A DNA stretch of 32,169 nt from JBGCDD01 sp045105075. Lineage in GTDB: Bacteria > Pseudomonadota > Alphaproteobacteria > Rhodobacterales > Rhodobacteraceae. Under the pieces are notes generated by a model, which was not told the origin of the DNA, did no database searches, and saw nothing but the letters and a program-made list of their open reading frames with translations. The stretch covers positions 1 to 32,169 of the forward strand of contig JBGCDD010000244.1 in the NCBI GenBank assembly GCA_045105075.1, given 5' to 3'. Positions 9,642-17,479 of this stretch are shown in pieces (positions within the stretch are counted from its first letter, which is position 1; the number at the start of each line of letters is the position of its first letter). The position numbers and the translations under genes are program-made.

Positions 9642-10706
9642 CTAACTTCGATCAGACAGTAAACGTCCGACCAACTGTGCCGTATAATCAACGATAGGGA
9701 CAATTCGCCCATAATTTAGGCGGGTTGGACCTATGACCCCCACCGCACCAATGATCTTTCGGTCAGCGTTCATATATGGAGACACGACCAGAGAGGAACC
9801 CGAAAGTGAGAAAAGTTTGTTCTCAGAGCCAATAAAAATGCGCACACCTTCGCCATCTTCGGTCAGTTCCAGAAATTCCTCGATGTCTCGTTTGCGTTCC
9901 AGATCATCAAACAGGCTTCGAATGCGATCCAAGCCACTGGATTCGTCCTTTTCTCCCAACAGATTCGCGCGCCCCCGCACGATCAAACGCGCTGATTCTT
10001 CTCCTTCATCTTCCCAAACCGCCAGACCACGCTCGACCATATCCCGCGCGAGACTGTCGATCTCCTGGCGACGCGCGACAATCTCTTGCTGGATGATCTG
10101 ACGCACCTCAGACAACCGACGCCCTTCGATCAGCGCATTCAGAAAATTCGCCGCCTCCCGCATCGAGCTTGGCGTTTGCCCGGGCGGCGGCGTGAACAGC
10201 CGGTTTTCCACATGTCCATCCGAAAACACCAAAACCACAAGTGCTTGTTGCGCACTAAGTGACACAAATTCGATATGTTTTATCTCGGCTTCATGCTTGG
10301 GCGTCAGCACCAGTGACGCACCTTGCGTCACACCCGACAAGGCCGAGCCGATCCGATCAAGCATGCCACCAGTGTCCGACGTGCTGTTGCTGAGCGTTGC
10401 GTCGATCTTTTGACGGTCAGACTGGTCAAGATCGCCAATCTCCAGCAACCCATCCACAAACATGCGCAACCCCATCTGCGTCGGCACCCGTCCAGCACTG
10501 ATATGCGGGCTGTCCAACAACCCCAGATACTCCAGATCCTGCATCACGTTGCGCACAGTTGCCGCGCTGACCTTTTCGCTGAGCGTGCGTGTCAGCGTCC
10601 GACTGCCCACAGGATCGCCGTTTTCCAGATAGGACTCGACCACCATGCGAAACACTTCGCGCGACCGGTCGTTCATTTCATCCAGAATTTTCGAAGCATG
10701 CGTCAT
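9642..10706 (-). CDS. hrcA: Heat-inducible transcription repressor HrcA
   Basis: Represses chaperone genes by binding CIRCE operators and depends on GroEL for folding. Starting at the ATG at 10706 gives 354 aa, the usual HrcA length. This ATG is preceded by AAGGGG at good spacing. The frame is open to an ATG at 10787, but those 27 extra residues are not HrcA-like. The N-terminal winged helix-turn-helix covers about residues 10-75, including SRTLTRTLSEKVSAATVRN and DLEYLGLL. The rest is a GAF-like domain with a conserved C-terminal block around GPTRLNYGRIVPIVDY. It is the first gene of an hrcA-grpE operon and divergent from rph. I see no CIRCE element in its own upstream region. Confidence 0.95.
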   Translation of the reverse strand: MTHASKILDEMNDRSREVFRMVVESYLENGDPVGSRTLTRTLSEKVSAATVRNVMQDLEYLGLLDSPHISAGRVPTQMGLRMFVDGLLEIGDLDQSDRQKIDATLSNSTSDTGGMLDRIGSALSGVTQGASLVLTPKHEAEIKHIEFVSLSAQQALVVLVFSDGHVENRLFTPPPGQTPSSMREAANFLNALIEGRRLSEVRQIIQQEIVARRQEIDSLARDMVERGLAVWEDEGEESARLIVRGRANLLGEKDESSGLDRIRSLFDDLERKRDIEEFLELTEDGEGVRIFIGSENKLFSLSGSSLVVSPYMNADRKIIGAVGVIGPTRLNYGRIVPIVDYTAQLVGRLLSDRS

Positions 10707-10731
10707 CTGCATCCCCTTGAGCCGGATCGTC

Positions 10732-10759
10732 ATTAAAGACCAATGCGATGAAAGGTCAA
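10732..10759 (-). promoter_or_regulatory. Putative sigma-70-type promoter for hrcA-grpE
   Basis: On the minus strand, TTGACC (10754-10759, 5/6 to the -35 consensus) and TTTAAT (10732-10737, 5/6 to the -10 consensus) are separated by 16 bp. This places a start about 7 bases further on, just ahead of the AAGGGG ribosome site of the 354-aa hrcA reading. The match supports the shorter hrcA start. It is a sequence match only. Confidence 0.5.
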
Positions 10760-10835
10760 TCAGGCCAATGTTCAATCGAGCTTGCATCGACGCCCTGCGG
10801 AGCGCTATCCCGAGACCAGCAGAAAAGGAAAACTC

Positions 10836-11549
10836 ATGCGACCTTCAGGAAGAGACTTAAGTGAAATGCGCCCGGTTTCAATCGAAACCGAGTTCACAAA
10901 GCACGCCGAAGGGTCCTGTTTGATCCGCATGGGCGACACCCACGTTCTGTGCACCGCCACAATCGAAGACCGCGTGCCGCCGTTTATCAAAGGATCGGGC
11001 CTGGGCTGGGTCACCGCAGAATACGGCATGTTGCCCCGCGCCACCAACACCCGCATGCGCCGCGAGGCAGCGTCAGGCAAACAAGGCGGACGCACCGTGG
11101 AAATTCAACGCCTGATCGGGCGGTCCTTGCGCGCCGGTGTTGATCGCGTGGCTTTGGGCGAACGCCAGATCACTGTGGATTGCGATGTGATTCAGGCCGA
11201 TGGCGGCACCCGCTGCGCCTCGATCACCGGCGGATGGGTCGCTTTGCGGCTGGCTGTGAACAAATTGATGAAAACCGGCGACGTTATCAGCGACCCCCTG
11301 GTTGACCCGGTCGCCGCGATCAGCTGCGGCATCTATGCCGGTCAGCCCGTGCTTGATCTGGATTATCCCGAAGACAGCGAAGCCGGCGTCGATGGCAATT
11401 TCATCATGACCGGCAGCGGGCTGCTAATCGAAGTGCAAATGTCCGCCGAAGGCTCGGTCTTTTCGCGCGACCAGATGAACCAACTGATGGATCTGGCGGA
11501 AAAAGGTGTTTCTGAATTGGCGGCCGCGCAAAAAGCCGCCACCACATGA
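10836..11549 (+). CDS. rph: Ribonuclease PH
   Basis: Phosphorolytic 3'-exoribonuclease that trims tRNA precursors and participates in rRNA turnover. Starting at the ATG at 10836 the protein is 237 aa, matching the family, and begins MRPSGR as is usual. An AAAAGGAAAA ribosome site supports this start over an ATG at 10782. Recognisable blocks include GDTHVLCTATIE, the basic substrate region around LPRATNTRMRREA, and RLIGRSLRA; DCDVIQADGGTR contains acidic catalytic residues. It is the first gene of rph-rdgB-hemW: its last 4 bases overlap rdgB (ATGA). It diverges from hrcA. Confidence 0.97.
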   Translation: MRPSGRDLSEMRPVSIETEFTKHAEGSCLIRMGDTHVLCTATIEDRVPPFIKGSGLGWVTAEYGMLPRATNTRMRREAASGKQGGRTVEIQRLIGRSLRAGVDRVALGERQITVDCDVIQADGGTRCASITGGWVALRLAVNKLMKTGDVISDPLVDPVAAISCGIYAGQPVLDLDYPEDSEAGVDGNFIMTGSGLLIEVQMSAEGSVFSRDQMNQLMDLAEKGVSELAAAQKAATT

Positions 11550-12160
11550 CGCGGAAATTTACCGGATCCAAACTTTTGATTGCCACACATAACGCCGGCA
11601 AATTGGAGGAAATGGGTCATCTGCTGGAACCATACGGAATCGAGGTGACCGGCGCCGCTGATCTGGACCTGCCCGAACCCGAGGAGACGGAAGACAACTT
11701 TGTCGGCAATGCCCGGATCAAAGCCCATGCCGCTACAAAGGCCACGGGTTTGCCGGCGCTGTCTGATGACTCGGGCATCGAGATTGATGCGTTGGGCGGC
11801 GCGCCCGGGGTCTATACCGCAGATTGGGCCGAAACGCCCGATGGGCGCGACTTTGCCATGGCAATGGAACGCACACACCGCGAACTTGAAGCGGTGGATG
11901 CACCGCACCCCAGAACCGCCCGGTTTTGCTGCACTTTGGTTCTCGCTTGGCCGGATGGTCATGACGAAGTGTTCCCCGGCGTGATGGATGGTAAGGTGAT
12001 CTGGCCCATGCGCGGCTCGCAAGGGCACGGGTACGACCCTATTTTCATTCCAAACGGGTACGATATTACCTTTGGAGAGATGGACCGCTGGGAAAAAAAC
12101 AAGATCAGCCACCGCGCCGACGCCGTGGCCAAACTGATCGCTGGCTGCTTTGAGCGATGA
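11546..12160 (+). CDS. rdgB: dITP/XTP pyrophosphatase (RdgB/HAM1 family)
   Basis: Hydrolyses non-canonical purine triphosphates (dITP, XTP, ITP) to monophosphates, keeping deaminated bases out of DNA. The 204-aa length is typical. The N-terminal substrate loop IATHNAGKLEEM, the SDDSGIEIDALGGAPGVYTA block with catalytic acidic residues, and the C-terminal GYDPIFIPNGY and ISHRADA motifs are all present. The start ATG overlaps the rph stop as ATGA, indicating translational coupling. Its last 11 bases overlap hemW. Grouping with rph and hemW is common in Rhodobacterales and other alphaproteobacteria. Confidence 0.97.
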   Translation: MTRKFTGSKLLIATHNAGKLEEMGHLLEPYGIEVTGAADLDLPEPEETEDNFVGNARIKAHAATKATGLPALSDDSGIEIDALGGAPGVYTADWAETPDGRDFAMAMERTHRELEAVDAPHPRTARFCCTLVLAWPDGHDEVFPGVMDGKVIWPMRGSQGHGYDPIFIPNGYDITFGEMDRWEKNKISHRADAVAKLIAGCFER

Positions 12161-13307
12161 CTGGCAACAGGGCGGCTTTGGGCTTTATGTCCACTGGCCG
12201 TTCTGTCAGGCCAAGTGCCCCTATTGCGATTTCAACAGCCACGTCACCGCCCATATCGACCAGAACATTTGGGCCCAAGCCTATGTTCAGGAATTGCGAC
12301 GCGTCGGAGCTCAGACCGGCGGTCGGGTTCTCAACTCCATCTTCTTTGGCGGCGGCACCCCCAGTTTGATGCAACCCAAAACCGTCGCGGCGGTGATCGA
12401 CGAAGCACAGGACATCTGGACCTTCGCCAACGATATCGAGATCACTCTGGAAGCCAATCCAACCTCGGTCGAAGCCGCGCGATTTCAGGGGTACCGCAGC
12501 GCCGGCGTTAATCGGATCTCGATGGGGATCCAGGCATTGAACGACGACGATCTAAAACGCCTGGGCCGTTTGCATTCAGTCGCAGAGGCGCAAGCCGCTT
12601 TTGAGATTGCCCATCAATGCTTTGAACGCATCAGTTTCGATCTGATTTACGCTCGGCAAGATCAGTCTTTGGCGCAGTGGGAGGCGGAGTTAACGCAAGC
12701 GTTAAACATGGCCGCTGATCACCTGTCGCTTTACCAATTGACCATCGAGGACGGCACCGCCTTTGGCGCGCGCCACAAGGCCGGCGCGTTGCGCGGATTG
12801 CCCGGCGAAAACACGTCGGCAGATATGTTTGAGCTGACCCAGGATCTCTGCCGGGCACATGGACTGCCTGCCTATGAAGTGTCAAATCACGCGCGACCGG
12901 GCGCTGAATCCCGCCACAACATGATCTATTGGACCGCTGGCGACTACGTTGGCATCGGGCCCGGGGCGCATGGACGGCTGACCCTGGAACGCCAACGGTA
13001 TGCCACCGAATCCACGATGGCGCCCGGGGCGTGGCTCGCCAATGTCAAATCTGGATCAGGCGAGTCAACGCGCATTGCGCTGAGCCGAGCGGAACAGGCA
13101 GAGGAATACCTTATAATGGGTCTTCGGCTTCGGCAGCCACTATATATTGATAGATACCGTACACTTGCTGAAAATGAACTGAGCCCCGATGCCCTAACCT
13201 CCCTGACAGAGTTGGGCATGCTGACCTTTGACAATGAGCAGATTTCCATTACAGATCAGGGCTTTATGGTACTCAACGCGGTCATCGAAAACCTCTCCGC
13301 CGACTAA
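12150..13307 (+). CDS. hemW: Radical SAM heme chaperone HemW (coproporphyrinogen oxidase-like), TTG start
   Basis: A radical-SAM protein of the HemN-like family that binds heme and is thought to deliver it to respiratory enzymes. The 4Fe-4S motif is CQAKCPYCDF: the residue two after the last cysteine is Phe, as in HemW, whereas true HemN has a fourth Cys there. The C-terminal HNMIYW matches the HNxxYW heme-associated motif of HemW. The protein is 385 aa. No ATG or GTG is available in frame ahead of the conserved GLYVHWPFC, so the start is inferred as TTG at 12150, giving MSDDWQQGGFGLYV. There is no clear Shine-Dalgarno; coupling from the overlapping rdgB stop is likely. Its TAA overlaps the parB stop. 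Confidence 0.92.
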   Translation: MSDDWQQGGFGLYVHWPFCQAKCPYCDFNSHVTAHIDQNIWAQAYVQELRRVGAQTGGRVLNSIFFGGGTPSLMQPKTVAAVIDEAQDIWTFANDIEITLEANPTSVEAARFQGYRSAGVNRISMGIQALNDDDLKRLGRLHSVAEAQAAFEIAHQCFERISFDLIYARQDQSLAQWEAELTQALNMAADHLSLYQLTIEDGTAFGARHKAGALRGLPGENTSADMFELTQDLCRAHGLPAYEVSNHARPGAESRHNMIYWTAGDYVGIGPGAHGRLTLERQRYATESTMAPGAWLANVKSGSGESTRIALSRAEQAEEYLIMGLRLRQPLYIDRYRTLAENELSPDALTSLTELGMLTFDNEQISITDQGFMVLNAVIENLSAD

Positions 13308-14191
13308 CCGTTGCTCAGCAGCCGGCACAATGTATCGAGCTCTTCAAGCGTTTTGTACTTGATCACAAGATCACCATCTTCACGTCCCTGCTTGTGGTTC
13401 AGGTTAACCTTCATCCCAATGGCAGCACTCAAATCACCCTCAAGAGCCAATGTATCCGCATCTTTTTCACCAGACTTCGACTGCGGTTTTGGCGTGAAAT
13501 CTGTCTTGGGTTTTTTGACCAAGGCCTCGGTTGCACGTACGGACAGCCCACCACTGACAACGCGCTGCGCCAGCTCAGACGGCGCATCACTGGTGATCAA
13601 GGCCCGCGCATGTCCGGCTGATAGCTTTTCCTCACGAACAAGGTTAAGCACATCGTCCGGCAACGACAGCAAGCGCATCAGGTTGGCAATGTGACTGCGG
13701 CTTTTGCCCAAAGCCTCGGCCAGCTTTTCCTGAGTGTGACCAAACCGCTCCATCAACTGTTTGTAGCCCGCAGCCTCTTCCACTGCGTTTAGATCTGCGC
13801 GCTGGATGTTTTCAATGATCGCCACTTCGAGGACTTCGGTGTCATCATAATCGCGTACCAGAACAGGAACGTCATGCAACTGCGCCTGCTGCGCGGCTCT
13901 CCAACGTCGCTCACCAGCGACAATTTCGTAGAGTCCATCGGTTTTCGCCCGGACAATCAAGGGCTGAATAATGCCCTTTTCTTTCACCGACGCCGTTAAA
14001 TCCGCAAGATCTTCTTCTGAAAACCGACGCCGCGGCTGATCCGGGTTGGCCACCAGCTGTTCCACCGGGACTCTAATGTCGCCTCCCTGGCGAGCACCGT
14101 CAGAACCTGTTGCTGGATCACTGGCAACATCAGCCATCAAAGCCGACAGACCGCGACCCAATCCTCGTGGTTTTGCCTTTTTATCAGACAT
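13304..14191 (-). CDS. parB: Chromosome partitioning protein ParB
   Basis: CTP-dependent DNA clamp that loads at parS and spreads to organise origin segregation. The protein is 295 aa. The N-terminal LGRGLSALM (residues 11-19) is the ParA-stimulating motif seen in chromosomal ParBs. The CTP-binding core includes NPDQPRRRF, GERRWRAA (93-100) and ENIQRADLN (127-135). The helix-turn-helix that reads parS spans about residues 152-174 (TQEKLAEALGKSRSHIANLM). A low-complexity linker precedes the C-terminal dimerisation domain. It follows parA by 18 bp, and its TAG stop shares bases with the hemW stop. Its likely targets are the two parS sites at 15567 and 17460. Confidence 0.97.
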   Translation of the reverse strand: MSDKKAKPRGLGRGLSALMADVASDPATGSDGARQGGDIRVPVEQLVANPDQPRRRFSEEDLADLTASVKEKGIIQPLIVRAKTDGLYEIVAGERRWRAAQQAQLHDVPVLVRDYDDTEVLEVAIIENIQRADLNAVEEAAGYKQLMERFGHTQEKLAEALGKSRSHIANLMRLLSLPDDVLNLVREEKLSAGHARALITSDAPSELAQRVVSGGLSVRATEALVKKPKTDFTPKPQSKSGEKDADTLALEGDLSAAIGMKVNLNHKQGREDGDLVIKYKTLEELDTLCRLLSNG

Positions 14192-14209
14192 CCGCTTTCC
14201 CCCTGTTCC

Positions 14210-15019
14210 TTACGCGGCGATTTGGCCGTGTCGCTCCATCAATTCACCCGCCAAGCGCCTGTACGCTGCTGCGCCCTGTGACCGACTGTCATATGTCAGC
14301 ACCGACATGGCATAGGAAGGCGCCTCACTGATACGAACATTGCGCGGGATCTTGGTATGAAAAACAAGCTCACCAAGATTGTCTCGTGCATCTTGCTCGA
14401 CCTGCTGAGACAGGTTGTTGCGTCGATCAAACATCGTCAACACAACCCCTTCAATCCGCAACAGGGGGTTAGCAGTTTGACGGACTTCTCGGATCGTCAT
14501 CATCAACTGCGACAAACCTTCAAGCGCAAAGAATTCGCTTTGCAAAGGCACAAGCACGGAATGTGCCGCAACCATCGCATTAACAGTCAAAAGGTTCAAA
14601 GAAGGCGGGCAATCAATCAAGATGTAGTCCCACGCATAGCTGTCCATCGCAATTTGGCGCAAAGCGTCATGCAATAGAAAGCTACGCTTTTCATTGGACA
14701 TAAGCTCTATATCTGCCGAGCTCAGATCCACAGTCGCTGGAATAATACCGAGCCCATTGATAGTGGTGAATTGAATCACATCGGTGAGCTCTGCGTCATC
14801 GACCAGCAAATCATAACTGGTCATGGTCCTGTTTTCCCGGTTGACACCGAGCCCAGTAGACGCGTTTCCCTGCGGGTCAAGATCAACCAAGAGCACACGC
14901 AGATTGGACTCCACCAAAGCCGCCGCCAAATTTATGGTCGTGGTTGTCTTGCCAACGCCCCCTTTTTGGTTCGCCACAGCAATGATTCTTGGGCCAATAG
15001 GACGAGATGGGTCAGACAC
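14210..15019 (-). CDS. parA: Chromosome partitioning ATPase ParA (Soj)
   Basis: Deviant-Walker P-loop ATPase that forms a nucleoid-bound gradient and pulls ParB-parS complexes. The 269-aa protein carries the deviant Walker A KGGVGKTTT at residues 19-27, with the signature lysine K19. The A' motif LLVDLDPQGNAS and the Walker B-like YILIDCPPSL are also present. It is shorter than plasmid ParAs and lacks an N-terminal helix-turn-helix, as expected for a chromosomal type Ib protein. Its start overlaps the 3' end of rsmG by 8 bp, and parB follows, so it belongs to the mnmG-rsmG-parA-parB transcription unit. Confidence 0.97.
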   Translation of the reverse strand: MSDPSRPIGPRIIAVANQKGGVGKTTTTINLAAALVESNLRVLLVDLDPQGNASTGLGVNRENRTMTSYDLLVDDAELTDVIQFTTINGLGIIPATVDLSSADIELMSNEKRSFLLHDALRQIAMDSYAWDYILIDCPPSLNLLTVNAMVAAHSVLVPLQSEFFALEGLSQLMMTIREVRQTANPLLRIEGVVLTMFDRRNNLSQQVEQDARDNLGELVFHTKIPRNVRISEAPSYAMSVLTYDSRSQGAAAYRRLAGELMERHGQIAA

Positions 15020-15602
15020 GCTTGATTTTCCTGATGATTAAAATGGCGGAGTCTTCCTGTGTCTTACTGTTAACAACTTCCCAGTCAAAGGACCACTGCT
15101 GTTGCGCCTCACGAAGTTCTTCTTGCCACATTTTTCCTTTGGGGAAGACACAAATTCCATCATCAGCAACATGTCGTTGGCCATATCCCAGTAACTTCCC
15201 CAAAGGCGCGAGAGCTCGCGCAGACACAACCGAGGCGTCTTGCGGCGGGCAACCTTCTATCCTTTGCGATAGAACCCGCACTTTCAAATCCAACTCCTGT
15301 GCGACATGGCGCAAAAAAGCACACTTTCTCTGATCGCTTTCGACCAAAATCATTGGCGTGCCAGGCGATGCAATGCCCAACACAAGGCCAGGAAAACCTC
15401 CCCCACTACCAAGGTCCAGCCAAGTACCGCCCGCAGCGAACTGCGATAATTGCAAGCTATCGACAACATGGCGGGTCCAAAAGTCATGTATTGAAGATTT
15501 GGAAACCAGATTGATCTTCGCGGACCACTTTTTTAAAAGACGTTCAAAATCCGTCAGCTTAGCAAATGTTTCACGTGAAACACCAAGATCTTTGGCATTC
15601 AT
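15012..15602 (-). CDS. rsmG: 16S rRNA (guanine-527-N7)-methyltransferase RsmG
   Basis: Methylates G527 (E. coli numbering) of 16S rRNA using S-adenosylmethionine; loss gives low-level streptomycin resistance in many bacteria. The protein is 196 aa. The SAM loop WLDLGSGGGFPG is at residues 61-72, and the ARALAPL block lies toward the C-terminus. The ATG overlaps the mnmG stop as ATGA. Residues 8-12 (VSRET) are encoded by a perfect parS site. Formerly called gidB, it is the classic partner of gidA (mnmG) near bacterial origins. Confidence 0.97.
   Translation of the reverse strand: MNAKDLGVSRETFAKLTDFERLLKKWSAKINLVSKSSIHDFWTRHVVDSLQLSQFAAGGTWLDLGSGGGFPGLVLGIASPGTPMILVESDQRKCAFLRHVAQELDLKVRVLSQRIEGCPPQDASVVSARALAPLGKLLGYGQRHVADDGICVFPKGKMWQEELREAQQQWSFDWEVVNSKTQEDSAILIIRKIKRV
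15567..15582. promoter_or_regulatory. parS: parS centromere site inside rsmG
   Basis: The 16-bp palindrome TGTTTCACGTGAAACA is an exact match to the ParB-binding parS consensus. It lies within the rsmG coding sequence, about 20 bp inside the start, where it is read as V-S-R-E-T. It is about 0.5 kb from parA and 1.9 kb from a second identical site. Confidence 0.96.
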
Positions 15603-17476
15603 GCGCCAACAGTCTTCTTCTGCTTTCGCAGATGAATAACTAGAAGAGACAAGGCCGAAGGAGTCATCCCATCCACGCGCCCAGCTTGCGCGATATTAGA
15701 AGGGTTGTTAGCGGTCAACTTTGCGGCCAGTTCATTCGAAAGACCGGGCAATCCTGTGTAGTCAAACCCCGCAGGGATTTGCAAAGATTCCTCACGCTTC
15801 AGAGCCTCGATATTTTTAGCCTGTCGATCAATGTAGTGCATGTACTTGGCATCACGCTCCAATTGTCGACGCGTTTCATCATTAACCTCGTGCAGCGCTG
15901 GAAAAACCTTCAGTAGATCGTCGAACAGCACGTTCGGAAACGCCAAAAGCTCCATCCCATTTCGTTTGGTCCCATCTTGATTGATCGGAATGCCCGAATC
16001 TTGAACCTCTTTCGGCGTCAAACTAGCCTCCTCCAAAATACCGCGTGTCCTGGCCAATCGCTCCATCTTTCGTTCGAACACGACCTTGCGCCCGTCAGAA
16101 ACGCAACCCAGTGACAGCCCCAACCCTGTTAGTCGCTGGTCTGCGTTATCAGCGCGCAGCGATAGCCGATACTCCGCCCGAGAAGTGAACATCCGATAAG
16201 GTTCCGTTACACCTCGTCCCGTCAAGTCGTCAACCATCACTCCGATATAGCTGTCAGCTCGACTGAAAATAATCGGATCCCGACCCAGAGCGTCCAAGGC
16301 CGCATTTAACCCCGCAACCATTCCTTGAGCCGCTGCTTCCTCATACCCTGTTGTACCATTGATCTGACCGGCCAAAAAAAGTCCCGGCGAATTCTTGACA
16401 GCCAACGTCAATGACAAGGCTCTTGGGTCCACATAGTCGTATTCAATTGCATATCCTGGTTGCAAAATTTTGACTGACTCCAAACCAAAAATGGATTGAA
16501 CGTAATCTAATTGCACATCAGCCGGCAACGATGTCGAAATTCCATTCGGATAGACGGTCGAAGTTGCGAGACCTTCGGGTTCTAGAAAGACCTGATGGGA
16601 GTTTTTATCTGCGAAGCGAACAACTTTGTCTTCAATTGAAGGGCAATATCGCGGACCAATGCCTTCAATCCTACCGCTATACATCGATGATTTTCCCAGA
16701 TTCGATCGTATAATGTCGTGCGTTTTCTCGTTTGTATGGCTTATTCCGCAAGAAATCTGGCGTGCTTTTGGTGAATCCGACAAAAAGGAAAACATCGACG
16801 GATCATCATCGCCTGGCTGCGCGTCCAATTTTCCCCAATCAATAGTTTTTCCATCCAAACGAGGCGGGGTCCCTGTTTTTAATCGACCCAAAGCCAAGTC
16901 GAGATCATGTAAGTGGTTGGCAAGTCTGTTTGAAGGGGACGCCCCCATCCGACCCCCAGGGGTATTTGTATCGCCTATATGGATGACCCCGCCCAAAAAA
17001 GTTCCTGTCGTCAATACCACATTACGGGCCTTTAGTTGTGATCCATCACTAAGTTTGACGCCGCAAATTCGGTCTTTTTCGACCAAGAACTCCACTATTT
17101 CACCAGAAACAACCTTCAGCCGCTGCTGTTCAGTTGTGAAGGCTTGGACAGCACTCTTGTACAATTCACGATCTGCCTGCGCCCGCGGTCCTTGCACTGC
17201 AGGTCCTTTACGCCGATTTAGCAGTCGGAACTGAATACCTGCCCGATCGGCAGCCTGGCCCATAATACCATCTAGTGCATCAATCTCTCGCACCAGGTGC
17301 CCTTTTCCCAGACCGCCTATTGCCGGATTACACGACATGACACCTAGATCTGTTGCTGACAACGTCACCAAAGCAGTGCGTGCACCAACGCGCGCCGATG
17401 CGTGTGCTGCCTCACATCCTGCATGTCCCCCACCAACGACAATCACGTCAAAGTCTAATTGTTTCACGTGAAACAC
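15599..17476 (-). CDS. mnmG: tRNA U34 carboxymethylaminomethyl modification enzyme MnmG (GidA)
   Basis: With MnmE it installs the (carboxymethyl)aminomethyl group on wobble U34 of certain tRNAs, using FAD, NADH and methylene-THF. The protein is 625 aa, the family norm. The FAD dinucleotide loop VVGGGHAGCEAA is near residues 13-24, and the GFP-family block CNPAIGGLGKGHLVREIDALDG follows. The start is taken as GTG at 17476, reading MFHVKQ, which is simply a parS site in translation. The AGGAG ribosome site actually overlaps that GTG. A second in-frame GTG at 17467 (reading MKQLDFDVIV) has AGGAG eight bases upstream and may be the real start. Only 3 bp separate it from mnmE. Confidence 0.96.
   Translation of the reverse strand: MFHVKQLDFDVIVVGGGHAGCEAAHASARVGARTALVTLSATDLGVMSCNPAIGGLGKGHLVREIDALDGIMGQAADRAGIQFRLLNRRKGPAVQGPRAQADRELYKSAVQAFTTEQQRLKVVSGEIVEFLVEKDRICGVKLSDGSQLKARNVVLTTGTFLGGVIHIGDTNTPGGRMGASPSNRLANHLHDLDLALGRLKTGTPPRLDGKTIDWGKLDAQPGDDDPSMFSFLSDSPKARQISCGISHTNEKTHDIIRSNLGKSSMYSGRIEGIGPRYCPSIEDKVVRFADKNSHQVFLEPEGLATSTVYPNGISTSLPADVQLDYVQSIFGLESVKILQPGYAIEYDYVDPRALSLTLAVKNSPGLFLAGQINGTTGYEEAAAQGMVAGLNAALDALGRDPIIFSRADSYIGVMVDDLTGRGVTEPYRMFTSRAEYRLSLRADNADQRLTGLGLSLGCVSDGRKVVFERKMERLARTRGILEEASLTPKEVQDSGIPINQDGTKRNGMELLAFPNVLFDDLLKVFPALHEVNDETRRQLERDAKYMHYIDRQAKNIEALKREESLQIPAGFDYTGLPGLSNELAAKLTANNPSNIAQAGRVDGMTPSALSLLVIHLRKQKKTVGA
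17460..17475. promoter_or_regulatory. parS: parS centromere site at the mnmG start
   Basis: A second exact TGTTTCACGTGAAACA palindrome. It overlaps the translation start region of mnmG and is read there as F-H-V-K-Q after the initiator. ParB loading at this site would sit between the mnmE and mnmG reading frames. Confidence 0.96.
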
Positions 17477-17479
17477 TCC

